Positions 18,276 to 25,928 of a stretch of DNA of 40,961 bases are shown here, piece after piece; the first letter of the stretch is position 1, and every line of letters begins with the position of its first letter. Below the pieces are notes generated by a model, which was given only the letters and a program-made list of their open reading frames with translations, ran no database searches and had not been told where the DNA came from. This DNA comes from Gammaproteobacteria bacterium (GTDB lineage: Bacteria; Pseudomonadota; Gammaproteobacteria; Pseudomonadales; Azotimanducaceae). The stretch covers positions 9,137 to 50,097 of the forward strand of contig PBVL01000048.1 of assembly GCA_002728675.1 (NCBI GenBank), written 5' to 3'. Both the position numbers and the translations under genes were made by a program.

Positions 18276-18626
18276 ATGAGCGACATCGTACGCCACCATA
18301 CCTCGACCCGAATGAGCCAGGCGGTCGAGCACAACGGAGTTGTCTATCTCGCGGGCCAGGTCGGCGACGACCCCACCGCCGACGTCAAAACGCAGACACA
18401 GCAGATCCTGGACAAGATCGACACCCTGCTGGGCGAGTGCGGGACCGACAAATCACGACTGCTCTGGGCCCAACTGTGGGTGACCGACATGCGCTACTTC
18501 GGGGCCATGAATGAGGTCTGGGACGCGTGGGTCAGCGAGGGCAGCGCTCCGGCGCGCGCAGGTCTTTGCAGCGCGCTTGCGGGGCCGGACTACAAAGTCG
18601 AAATCATGGTGATGGCGGCGAAGTAA
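18276..18626 (+). CDS. RidA/YjgF-family protein, YoaB-like
   Basis: This complete 116-residue protein of the Rid superfamily has the YoaB-type pattern: VEHNGVVYLAGQVGDDPTAD, then QTQQILDKIDTLLGECGTDK, then GAMNEVWDAWVSEGSAPARA and DYKVEIMVMAAK. The Arg of PARAGL corresponds to the family's conserved carboxylate-binding Arg. RidA itself deaminates reactive enamine/imine intermediates from amino-acid metabolism; roles of the YoaB-like branch are less defined. GGAG lies 9 bases before the ATG. The glycerophosphodiesterase starts 7 bases downstream, so the two are probably co-transcribed, although a functional link is not obvious. Confidence 0.92.
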   Translation: MSDIVRHHTSTRMSQAVEHNGVVYLAGQVGDDPTADVKTQTQQILDKIDTLLGECGTDKSRLLWAQLWVTDMRYFGAMNEVWDAWVSEGSAPARAGLCSALAGPDYKVEIMVMAAK

Positions 18627-18632
18627 GCTGTC

Positions 18633-19370
18633 TTGCCGTCCCGCCTCTTGCCGGATCGCCGGCACCGCACCGAGTTGGTCTGCCACCGTGGCGCCAACGC
18701 GATCGCGCCGGAGAACACGTATCCGGCCGCTCAACACTGCATCGACTGGCAGGCCGACTGGCTCGAAATTGACGTCAACACGAGCCTCGATGGCGTCATG
18801 TACGTGTTCCACGGCCCTGGCCTCGAGCGCACCACCGACGGTACGGGAACGCTCCACGACCTGACCTCCCACGAAGTGGACAGGCTCGACTGCGGCGCCT
18901 GGTTTGCGCCCAGGTTCGCGGGCGAACGTGTCCCCCGACTTGCCGAGTTCCTGCAGTGGGCCAAAGGCCGCATCAAGCTGTTTCTCGACGTCAAACGCGC
19001 GCCCCTTGAGGACCTCGTCAGGTTGATTGACGACACCGACCTTCGGGATGAGAGCTTCTTCTGGTTTGGGGACGCCACGATGGCCAGACGCTTCAGGGCG
19101 ATCGACCCGGGCCTGACGCTCAAGATCAACGTCAACTCGGTGGCGGGGATCGACCACGCGGTTCGGGCCTACGGCGCGGCGATCGTCGAGTTCGGGCTTG
19201 CCGAGGACACGGCTGACCTGATTGATGTCTGTCGAACCGCAGGCGTCAGTTCGATGATCCGATACGGCGGCGACAGCACGCGCGCTTTCGAATCCATCCT
19301 GTCGCTCGCCCCCGACATGGCCAACGTCGACCATCCGGACAGGTTCCTCGCGCTGCGAGACCGACCCTGA
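18633..19370 (+). CDS. Glycerophosphodiester phosphodiesterase family protein (GDPD)
   Basis: This 245-residue TIM-barrel enzyme should cleave glycerophosphodiesters to glycerol 3-phosphate and an alcohol. It has HRGANAIAPENTYPAA, containing the first catalytic His and the E-N-T motif, then DWLEIDVNTSLDG with the metal-binding Glu and Asp. Next comes VFHGPGLERTTDGTG with the second catalytic His; the usual HD is HG here. LFLDVKR corresponds to the I-E-x-K strand, with Asp in place of Glu. No signal peptide is evident, so it is probably cytoplasmic. The start shown is a TTG; another TTG at 18648 is possible, and neither has a clear ribosome site. The product could feed glycerol metabolism together with the glycerol dehydrogenase at 8520. 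Confidence 0.82.
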   Translation: MPSRLLPDRRHRTELVCHRGANAIAPENTYPAAQHCIDWQADWLEIDVNTSLDGVMYVFHGPGLERTTDGTGTLHDLTSHEVDRLDCGAWFAPRFAGERVPRLAEFLQWAKGRIKLFLDVKRAPLEDLVRLIDDTDLRDESFFWFGDATMARRFRAIDPGLTLKINVNSVAGIDHAVRAYGAAIVEFGLAEDTADLIDVCRTAGVSSMIRYGGDSTRAFESILSLAPDMANVDHPDRFLALRDRP

Positions 19371-19427
19371 AGATCAGGCAAACGCACCGGCAGTGTCTCT
19401 CACTGAAAACCGGCCCTGGTCCCGGGC

Positions 19428-20900
19428 CTACTGCGCCAGATAGCCCACGATCGTCAGCACGATCGTGTAGGGGATCGCCATGACAACCATGCGCATGTAG
19501 CCGAGCCGAATCACCGGCGCAAGCGCCGAGGTCAGCAGGAAGAGAAACGCCGCCTGACCGTTTGGCGTCGCGACTGATGGCAGGTTGGTTCCGGTGTTGA
19601 TGCTGACTGCGAGCCGCTCGAAGTGATCCCGGGAGATCACGCCGTTGTCGAACGCGGCCTTCACCTCGTTGATGTACACCGTGGCCACGAAGACGTTGTC
19701 GGAGATCGCCGACAGCAAGCCGTTCGCGAGGAAAAACGCCCCCGGCTGAATGTCGAGCGGGAGCGTGAGCACCCAGGCAATCACGGGGGAGAACAGGTGC
19801 AGGTCATGAATCATGCCCACGACGACGAAGAAGATGCAGAGGAGCGACACGAACGGCAGCGACTCCTCGAACGCCCTGCCGATGCGATGTTCTTCGTTGA
19901 TCCCGGTCATCGCGGTCACGAGCACCAGCAGGCTGAGCCCGATCAAACCCACTTCCATCAGGTGCAGCCCGAGGCCAATCACCAGCAGCACTCCGCAGAT
20001 GCCCTGCACCCAGAGGCCGTACACCTCGGTCTGCGTCCGCTTCGCGTCTTCCTCTTCGACATATCCCTTGAGAATCGCGCGAACCTGGGGGTCCAGCTTC
20101 TGCCCGTAGCCCAGTATCCCCGTCAGTTCCAGTACAACGCAGGTTGCGAAGCCGGCAATCACCGCGGGGATCGTCACATGAGACATCACGACGACGAACT
20201 CGAGGAACTCCCAGTCCAGCTTGTCCGCGATGAGCAGGTTCTGGGGTTCGCCCACCATGGTCGTTACGCCGCCAAGCGCCGTACCAACCGCTCCGTGCAT
20301 GACGAGACTGCGAATGAACGAACGGAAATCGGCCAGCATGTCACCCCCCATCTCCTCCCGGTCCGCAATGCCGTCGTCGTCGTAGTCGGAGCCACTGGCC
20401 GAGTGAATACGCTCGTACACGCCATAGAGCGCGACAAACACCGCGATCAGCACCGCGGTCACGGTCAGTGCGTCGAGGAACGCGGACAGGAATGCGGCCA
20501 TCACGGAGAACACCAGTGAAAGGATGACCTTGCTTTGCACGCCAACGATCAGTCTTGCAAACAGAAAGCTGAGCAGCGGCTTCATGAAGTAGATGAAGCT
20601 CACCATGAAGATCAGCAGCGCGAGCACGCCGAGGTTCTGCTGAATCTCGTGCCACACCGTATCGGGCGTGGTCAGTCCGAGCGCGAGAATCGCGAGGGCA
20701 AGGATTCCGCCACTCTGAAGGGGATAACACTTGAGCGCCATCGCGAGAGTCAGGATAAACATCGCAAGGAACAACCAGCCAAGCACCGTCGTCCCGACGA
20801 CGAGCTTCAGCGGCAGGCACGCCACCAGGAACACCAACAGTGCATTCTTGAACCACACCGGGCTGTTGCCGAGAAACTGCTCAAAGGCTAGTCGAATCAT
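19428..20900 (-). CDS. nhaB: Na+/H+ antiporter NhaB with an EF-hand-like cytoplasmic insertion
   Basis: This 490-residue inner-membrane antiporter would export Na+ in exchange for protons. NhaB hallmarks include TLAMALKCYPL, SAFLDALTVTAV, MHGAVGTALGGVTTMVGEPQ, NGLLSAISDNVFVATVYINE and INTGTNLPSVATPNGQAAFL. It is somewhat shorter than E. coli NhaB at the C-terminus. The cytoplasmic loop around residues 172-183 reads DYDDDGIADREE. That fits a 12-residue EF-hand calcium loop, with acidic residues at positions 1, 3, 5, 9 and 12 and Gly at 6, a motif I do not recall in E. coli NhaB. AAGGA lies 7 bases before the ATG, and a perfect inverted repeat sits 31-50 bases upstream. The 3' end converges on the GDPD gene; small CAGTG/CACTG and GGCCC/GGGCC inverted repeats lie at 19391-19428. 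Confidence 0.94.
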   Translation of the reverse strand: MIRLAFEQFLGNSPVWFKNALLVFLVACLPLKLVVGTTVLGWLFLAMFILTLAMALKCYPLQSGGILALAILALGLTTPDTVWHEIQQNLGVLALLIFMVSFIYFMKPLLSFLFARLIVGVQSKVILSLVFSVMAAFLSAFLDALTVTAVLIAVFVALYGVYERIHSASGSDYDDDGIADREEMGGDMLADFRSFIRSLVMHGAVGTALGGVTTMVGEPQNLLIADKLDWEFLEFVVVMSHVTIPAVIAGFATCVVLELTGILGYGQKLDPQVRAILKGYVEEEDAKRTQTEVYGLWVQGICGVLLVIGLGLHLMEVGLIGLSLLVLVTAMTGINEEHRIGRAFEESLPFVSLLCIFFVVVGMIHDLHLFSPVIAWVLTLPLDIQPGAFFLANGLLSAISDNVFVATVYINEVKAAFDNGVISRDHFERLAVSINTGTNLPSVATPNGQAAFLFLLTSALAPVIRLGYMRMVVMAIPYTIVLTIVGYLAQ

Positions 20901-20930
20901 GAAGGTTCCTTTCTCATTGTTCTTGCGTCG

Positions 20931-20950
20931 CCATCACCATCGCGTGATGG
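20931..20950. promoter_or_regulatory. Perfect 7-bp inverted repeat in the nhaB leader
   Basis: CCATCAC (20931-20937) and GTGATGG (20944-20950) flank a six-base spacer, 31-50 bases upstream of the nhaB ATG. The geometry suits either a dimeric-regulator operator or an mRNA hairpin in the leader. NhaB genes in other bacteria can be regulated by salt and pH, but nothing here identifies the regulator. Confidence 0.4.
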
Positions 20951-21129
20951 AAGTTTAGCGCCCCGAAGCATACATCGTCGTCACGCCCGGCACGTAATTG
21001 GGTGTCTGACCTGATTTCTGATGGTAGCCCACCCGACGGGCCTCGCCACATTGCCGGCCGCTTCCGCCCTGGGCTGATTACGGTCACTCGAACACTGTTC
21101 GCGCGTTGGTGTGAGGGCGCGCGTACACT

Positions 21130-21150
21130 CAACCCCCAACCCTCAACCCG
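21130..21150 (+). repeat. Three tandem CAACCCN heptamers in the crotonase leader
   Basis: CAACCCC, CAACCCT and CAACCCG follow one another without gaps, ending 19 bases before the crotonase ATG. The array is too short to assign a role; it may be a protein or RNA-binding site or simple slippage. The next bases, ACAAGCAAGG, carry the only visible ribosome-binding candidate, about 10 bases before the start. Confidence 0.4.
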
Positions 21151-21169
21151 ACAAGCAAGGCGCCCGTCC

Positions 21170-21976
21170 ATGGCATACCAGTTCGTAACCTACGAGAAAC
21201 GAGATCGCATCGGCTACATCACCCTCAATCGTCCGGAGGTCATGAATGCGTTGCACCCGCCCTGCCACGCAGAACTTGGTCAGATCTACGACGAGATTGC
21301 CGAGGACCCGGACGTCTGGGTCGTGATCGTCACGGGTGCCGGCGACCGGGCCTTCTCCGCCGGCAATGACCTGAAGGCAACCGCCGAGGCCGGGCGGCGT
21401 CCCGCCTCGGAGCGCGCGAACGATCAACCGGCGCGACCGGCAAGCGGCGGATTCGGCGGGAACACGTCGCGATGGGACTTCGTCAAACCGATCATCGCGG
21501 CGGTCAACGGCTGGGCGATGGGCGGCGGCATGGAGATCATGCTCGCGTCCGACATTGTCATCGCGGCGGATCACGCGATGATGGGACTCCCGGAACCCCG
21601 CGTTGGACTACTCGCGGGCGCGGGCGGCGTCCATCGCTTGCCGCGCCAGTTGGGCACGCGGCGGGCGATGGGCATGATCCTAACCGGCAAACCCATCGAT
21701 GCCAAAACCGCCCTCGACTGGGGGCTGGTGAACGAGGTTGTTCCGCTCGCCGACCTGATGACAACCGCTGAACGTTGGGCCGCCGAGATCATGGAATGCT
21801 CACCCCTCGCGATTCGCGCGTCCAAACAGGCCGCCATGGCTGGCATGCACATGTCGATGGAAGAGGTGATGTCCACGACGTTCCCCGCGCAGACCGCGAT
21901 GCGCGGCTCTGAGGATATGCTCGAAGGCCCCCGGGCTTTCGCAGAGAAGCGCGCGCCGGAGTGGAAAGGGCGCTAG
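21170..21976 (+). CDS. Enoyl-CoA hydratase/isomerase family protein (crotonase)
   Basis: This 268-residue crotonase-fold enzyme acts on acyl-CoA thioesters. The oxyanion-hole segments are AFSAGNDLKA (residues 61-70) and AVNGWAMGGGMEIMLASDI (111-129). A conserved catalytic-type Glu is present at 142 in GLPEPRVGLLAGAGGVHRLP. A Gly/Pro/Arg-rich stretch at 75-100 is the usual variable loop. Hydration of an enoyl-CoA in fatty-acid-type oxidation is the default, but the superfamily also includes isomerases and hydrolases. The ATG at 21170 begins the conserved domain; the longer upstream frame has no homology-like content. It is monocistronic and converges on the VOC gene. Confidence 0.88.
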   Translation: MAYQFVTYEKRDRIGYITLNRPEVMNALHPPCHAELGQIYDEIAEDPDVWVVIVTGAGDRAFSAGNDLKATAEAGRRPASERANDQPARPASGGFGGNTSRWDFVKPIIAAVNGWAMGGGMEIMLASDIVIAADHAMMGLPEPRVGLLAGAGGVHRLPRQLGTRRAMGMILTGKPIDAKTALDWGLVNEVVPLADLMTTAERWAAEIMECSPLAIRASKQAAMAGMHMSMEEVMSTTFPAQTAMRGSEDMLEGPRAFAEKRAPEWKGR

Positions 21977-21981
21977 CGCCC
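21968..21981. terminator. 14-bp perfect palindrome spanning the crotonase stop codon
   Basis: GGGCGCTAGCGCCC is perfectly palindromic and contains the TAG stop of the crotonase gene. It could fold as a 5-bp GC stem with a CTAG loop and lies 18 bases from the stop of the convergent VOC gene. No T-run follows on either strand, so an intrinsic terminator is only tentative. Confidence 0.35.
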
Positions 21982-21998
21982 GCCGCTCGCCGCAGCGC

Positions 21999-22523
21999 TC
22001 AGACGAGGTAGAGGCTCCAGTCGTTCCTCTGAATGAGCTCAAGCATGAGACCGCCAGACGCACGGGTGTCGAAGTAGTGCATTGTCACCTGGTCGTCCAC
22101 GACCAGGGTCATGATCTGCTCGACACCCTTGCCGACAAGCTTTTCGGTCTCGCGCTCCAGGTCCTCCACCATGAAGGCGATGTGCGAGATCCCGTCGCCA
22201 TGACGATCGACGAACTCGCCGTTCACGTCCTCCACGCCCTCACCGATCTGGATGATCTCGAGCGGCAGCGGACCCATGCGTACGATTCTGAGCTTGCCCG
22301 GTCCGCTGCGATGCGGGCTTGGTGGGGCCGATGTCTGCCGATGTGTCGTAAACCGAATGTCGTGTGGCACCCGCGGGAACCGGTGCGTCGCGGAGATCAG
22401 GCCCAGGGACTCGTAGTACGCAAGCGTCTCGTCGAGAGACCTCACGATGAGCCCCAGATGCAGGAGTTGCCAGTCACTCTCGGTCACTCCCGTCCAGTTG
22501 CCCGACAGTTCGGTATTGATCAT
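21999..22523 (-). CDS. VOC (glyoxalase/bleomycin resistance/dioxygenase superfamily) protein
   Basis: This 174-residue protein has two beta-alpha-beta-beta-beta modules. Module 1 begins LLHLGLIVRSLDETLAYYES, with a His at the usual first metal-ligand position. Module 2 begins DGISHIAFMVEDLERETEKL, with the second His, and LMLELIQRND near the end supplies a Glu. The fold is shared by glyoxalase I, methylmalonyl-CoA epimerase and ring-cleavage dioxygenases, and the reaction is not predictable. The insertion VPHDIRFTTHRQTSAPPSPH is atypical. The ATG at 22523 was chosen because GGAG lies about 9 bases upstream; an in-frame ATG at 22577 adds 18 non-conserved residues. It is convergent with the crotonase. 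Confidence 0.82.
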   Translation of the reverse strand: MINTELSGNWTGVTESDWQLLHLGLIVRSLDETLAYYESLGLISATHRFPRVPHDIRFTTHRQTSAPPSPHRSGPGKLRIVRMGPLPLEIIQIGEGVEDVNGEFVDRHGDGISHIAFMVEDLERETEKLVGKGVEQIMTLVVDDQVTMHYFDTRASGGLMLELIQRNDWSLYLV

Positions 22524-22714
22524 CCGCTCACTCTCCTGCAGCCGCGCGTCCCCGAAGCCCGCGCCTGGCTGATCCACATTCAGTTGTCATGGTACCGGAG
22601 TCGGAACCCGGGGCCGCCCGTTCCGGAGCCACCCTGCGCCGACTCCGAGGGCTTGAGGCAACGTCGAAGACCGGGTAGGTTCGCCACCGTTCCCATTCTT
22701 GAGCGGAGGCTCCA

Positions 22715-23962
22715 GTGACCACCGTCCCCCGTGAGTTCGACCCTGCGGTTATCGAGGCCAACTCGAGCCCCGAAGATCAGATGTACCACGCGGAGGTGAC
22801 CTTCGCGGAACCCATGAAATCCGTACTCGAAAACAACCCCGAAATCTATTTCGTACCACCGAAGCGGGGCAGCGAATGGGGTACCTGGGAGTTCCGACCG
22901 GGCTCCTACTACGACACAACCACCGGCGACAAACACCCTGCCTGGCGGGACAAGCCGTTGCCCCGGGCCACCAGGGACATTGCGCAACTCCGTCAGGACA
23001 TGCTGCGCTGGGGTTACTGCAAGATCGAGGACGCGCTTTCCGCAGATCAGGTTGCAACGATTCGGCAGCGCGTCATGGAGCAGGCCGAGGGCGAACGTCT
23101 GGCCGGTATCGCACAGAAAACCCCAAGCGGCCAGAACATCAACTGCTGCGTGAACAAAGGCCGCTGTTTCGAACTGCTAATCGAGCAGCACCCGAGCATG
23201 GTGCAGGGCGGTCCACTCGTCGAGCAACTCGTCAGTGAAGCGTTGGGCCAGGGCTGGATCTGCACCTCGCTCATCGCCGCGATCTCACTGCAAGGTGGCG
23301 TGCCACAGGCGCTGCACCAGGATCAGGGGAATGCGCCCGATTCCCGCAGCCCGATGTCCGTGAACGTGCTGACCGCGATCAGCGACGTCGATGAGGCCAA
23401 CGGGGGAACGCTGCTGATTCCCGGTTCGCACCGGATTCTGTCGGACGCCGTCCGTGAAGGACGACCGGTCGGAAAACTGCCGCCCGCGATCAACCTCGAC
23501 GCGAAGGCGGGCACCATGATCATCACCGACGGCAGACTCCTGCACGCCACCGGGATCAATCACACCAACTCACCGCGGATCGTCATGCTGAACGGCATGC
23601 AGAAGCCGTGGATGCGGCAGCAGGAGAACTGGATGCTGTCGGTCCGCCCGGAAGTGTTGCAACGCGCCAGCACGAAACTCCTCCATCGCATGGGCTATCA
23701 GGCGACAACCGGAGGCCAGACCAACGAAGGCCACGGATTTGGCGCGCGCGGGTTGCCTGGTGAGGCAGCGGGCGCCACAGTCGCGTTCCGACTCGCCGCG
23801 GATGCGGGCGACTATATTCGGGTCGGCGAACTCGGTCCCGACTCCAGCAAAGAAGACCTGGAGGCTCCGTACACCCTGCGTGAGGTCGTCGGCGCGGCGA
23901 GAGCCGGAGGCAAGAGTGCGCCCGTTGGCATCACGGGAATCAGGATTCCCTCAGGCGACTGA
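22715..23962 (+). CDS. Phytanoyl-CoA dioxygenase (PhyH) family protein
   Basis: This 415-residue Fe(II)/2-oxoglutarate-dependent oxygenase keeps the iron triad: His201 and Asp203 in ALHQDQG, and distal His277 in RLLHATGINH. An Arg at 288 suits the 2-oxoglutarate carboxylate. The core is typical: NVLTAISDVDEANGGTLLIP, then GSHR and GTMIITDGRLLH. The 90-residue N-terminal extension and the 100-residue tail are longer than in minimal PhyH proteins. The reaction is probably hydroxylation of a small molecule or acyl-CoA; the substrate is unknown. The GTG start has GGAGG 7 bases upstream. Its stop is only 3 bases from the stop of the convergent P450 gene. Confidence 0.87.
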   Translation: MTTVPREFDPAVIEANSSPEDQMYHAEVTFAEPMKSVLENNPEIYFVPPKRGSEWGTWEFRPGSYYDTTTGDKHPAWRDKPLPRATRDIAQLRQDMLRWGYCKIEDALSADQVATIRQRVMEQAEGERLAGIAQKTPSGQNINCCVNKGRCFELLIEQHPSMVQGGPLVEQLVSEALGQGWICTSLIAAISLQGGVPQALHQDQGNAPDSRSPMSVNVLTAISDVDEANGGTLLIPGSHRILSDAVREGRPVGKLPPAINLDAKAGTMIITDGRLLHATGINHTNSPRIVMLNGMQKPWMRQQENWMLSVRPEVLQRASTKLLHRMGYQATTGGQTNEGHGFGARGLPGEAAGATVAFRLAADAGDYIRVGELGPDSSKEDLEAPYTLREVVGAARAGGKSAPVGITGIRIPSGD

Positions 23963-23964
23963 AC

Positions 23965-25221
23965 TCACAGCGGATGCAGGCGGACCGGGACATCCCTGAT
24001 CCCCCGGATGAAGTTGTTGGGGTTGCGAACGACCTCGCCGACAACCTCAACCGTGTGGAAGCGCTGCATGATCTCTTCCCACAACACCCGTAGCTGCATT
24101 TCCGCGAGGCGGTTGCCCATGCAACGGTGCACCCCGAAGCCGAACGCCACGTGCGCGCGGGCGTTTGGTCTGTCGATGATCAGCTTGTCCGGTTCTTCAA
24201 AGACGGTCTCGTCCCGGTTCCCGGCGAGGTACCACATGACCACTTTGTCACCCTCGCGAATCGTCTTGCCGCCAAGTTCGTAGTCCTGCAGGGCAGTACG
24301 GCGCATGTGTATGACCGGTGTCTGCCACCTCACCATTTCAGAGACCATATTGGGAATCAGCCCGGGGTTTTCTCTCAGCTTCTGATACTGGTCCGGGAAC
24401 TGGTTCAGCCCGACCACGCCGCCGCTGATGCTGTTCCGGGTCGTGTCATTCCCGCCGACGATCAGCAGCAGAATGGTGCCAAGGAACTGTTGCGGGTCCT
24501 CGTTGAGCTTTGCCGTCGCCTCGCTGTTTTGCAACATCGAAATGAGATCAAAGGTCCGGGGCTGACCCGCCTTGCTCGCCCACAACTGGTAGAAGGCTCC
24601 GGCAGCCGCCATCAACTCATCGTAACGCTTGCGCATGTCGATGCTGTCATCACCTGTCACCTCGGGTATCGCAGTCGTCAGATCCGACCAATAGACCAGC
24701 TTGTGGCGATCCTCGTAGGGGAAATCGAAGAGCGTCGCAAGCATCCGGGCCGTCAGTTCGACCGACACTTCCTGCACCCAGTTGAACGTCTCGCCAACCG
24801 GAAGATTTTCCAGAATGTCGATCGCGCGTTCACGGATCAGCGGCTCGAATTCTGTGAGGTTGCTCGGCGCAACGGTTGGCGCGACCGCCCGCCGCTGACG
24901 CATGTGCTCAGGCTCGTCCATCGTGATGAACGACTGCGCCTGAATCTGACCCTCCTCCTGGGGGTATGGATCGACAATGACGATCCCGCCTTTCTCGGAA
25001 GAGAACACCTTGTGGGTGGTATCGACCTCCTTGATCAGATCATGGCTGGTCACAGACCAGAAGGGACCGTTCAGACTCTCACGCTGAAAGTGGACCGGCG
25101 CCTCCCGACGCAGCCGCGCAAACCACGGCTGCCATGTGTCCCCGCCGTAGAGTTCCGGTCGACTGACGTCGATGTCTTCAAGCGGTGTGGACTCTGCGTC
25201 CCGGGTCTCGACTGCATTCAT
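23965..25221 (-). CDS. Cytochrome P450 of the CYP153 type (alkane/fatty-acid terminal hydroxylase)
   Basis: This 418-residue soluble P450 has the I-helix motif GGNDTTRNSISGGV (residues 256-269), ExxR at 295-298 (EMVR) and the haem-binding loop FGFGVHRCMGN with Cys367. The segments LTARMLATLFDFPYEDRHKL, MRRTALQDYELGGKTIREGD and NFIRGIRDVPVRLHP are strongly CYP153-like. That family hydroxylates the terminal carbon of medium-chain alkanes, alkenols or fatty acids. It normally needs a ferredoxin and ferredoxin reductase, often encoded next door; neither is present in the window. The ATG at 25221 has AAGGAGAG immediately upstream; an in-frame start at 25245 adds eight residues and lacks this site. 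Confidence 0.9.
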   Translation of the reverse strand: MNAVETRDAESTPLEDIDVSRPELYGGDTWQPWFARLRREAPVHFQRESLNGPFWSVTSHDLIKEVDTTHKVFSSEKGGIVIVDPYPQEEGQIQAQSFITMDEPEHMRQRRAVAPTVAPSNLTEFEPLIRERAIDILENLPVGETFNWVQEVSVELTARMLATLFDFPYEDRHKLVYWSDLTTAIPEVTGDDSIDMRKRYDELMAAAGAFYQLWASKAGQPRTFDLISMLQNSEATAKLNEDPQQFLGTILLLIVGGNDTTRNSISGGVVGLNQFPDQYQKLRENPGLIPNMVSEMVRWQTPVIHMRRTALQDYELGGKTIREGDKVVMWYLAGNRDETVFEEPDKLIIDRPNARAHVAFGFGVHRCMGNRLAEMQLRVLWEEIMQRFHTVEVVGEVVRNPNNFIRGIRDVPVRLHPL

Positions 25222-25391
25222 GCGTCTCTCCTTAAGTTCGCCCATTGTAGATGCCCAGCTTCACCCCCGGATACGTCCGATCGCACCCGAACTGACGACA
25301 GCGACCCGACACCGCTCCGGCGACCTCGGCTACGATAGGGCATGCACTTCGCAGGCACGACCGGGACCCGACTTGCCGTGATTCCGACCCG

Positions 25392-25925
25392 ATGGCTCTG
25401 AAACCAACGATCCACAAAGCGAGCATCGCACTTGCCGACCTCGATCGAAACCACTACGACTCGCTGGAGCTGACCATTGCGCAGCATCCGTCAGAGACCA
25501 CGGAACGGATGTTCGTCAGGATGCTCGCGTACTGCATCAACGCCGCGGAGGGCATCACGTTCACGACCGGCCTGAGCACGCCTGACGAGCCGGATATCAG
25601 GATCACATCACTCGATGACAGGATGCTCGCATGGATCGACGTTGGTGAGCCTTCGTTCGAGCGTCTGAAGAAAGCCTGTCGCCTCGCCGAGCATGTTCAC
25701 GTCTACAGCTTCAACGCCAAGTCACCCATTTGGTGGGAGAAGCAGGGCAGAGCTCTCGGCACGCTGCCCGCCGGGATCTGGCAATTGGACTGGCGCGAGG
25801 TACAGGGCGCGAGCGAACTGGTCCGCAGAACGATGGCGTGGTCCGTCACCATTGCCGACGACACGGCGCTCATCAGCACGGACGAAGGCAGTCGGGAACT
25901 CGCCTGGAGGCGACTTGCGCTCTGA
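25392..25925 (+). CDS. yaeQ: YaeQ family protein
   Basis: This 177-residue protein matches YaeQ over its whole length. It opens ALKPTIHKASIALADLDRNH and continues with HPSETTERMFVRMLAYCINA, DEPDIRITSLDDRMLAWIDV and HVYSFNAKSPIWWEKQG. The fold resembles the PD-(D/E)xK nuclease group; E. coli YaeQ was first noted as a suppressor affecting RfaH-dependent phenotypes, and its biochemical role is unsettled. The gene is common in gammaproteobacteria, which supports the assignment of the window. It stands alone, divergent from the P450 and converging on the Ddn-like gene with a 3-base gap. Confidence 0.93.
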   Translation: MALKPTIHKASIALADLDRNHYDSLELTIAQHPSETTERMFVRMLAYCINAAEGITFTTGLSTPDEPDIRITSLDDRMLAWIDVGEPSFERLKKACRLAEHVHVYSFNAKSPIWWEKQGRALGTLPAGIWQLDWREVQGASELVRRTMAWSVTIADDTALISTDEGSRELAWRRLAL

Positions 25926-25928
25926 TCC

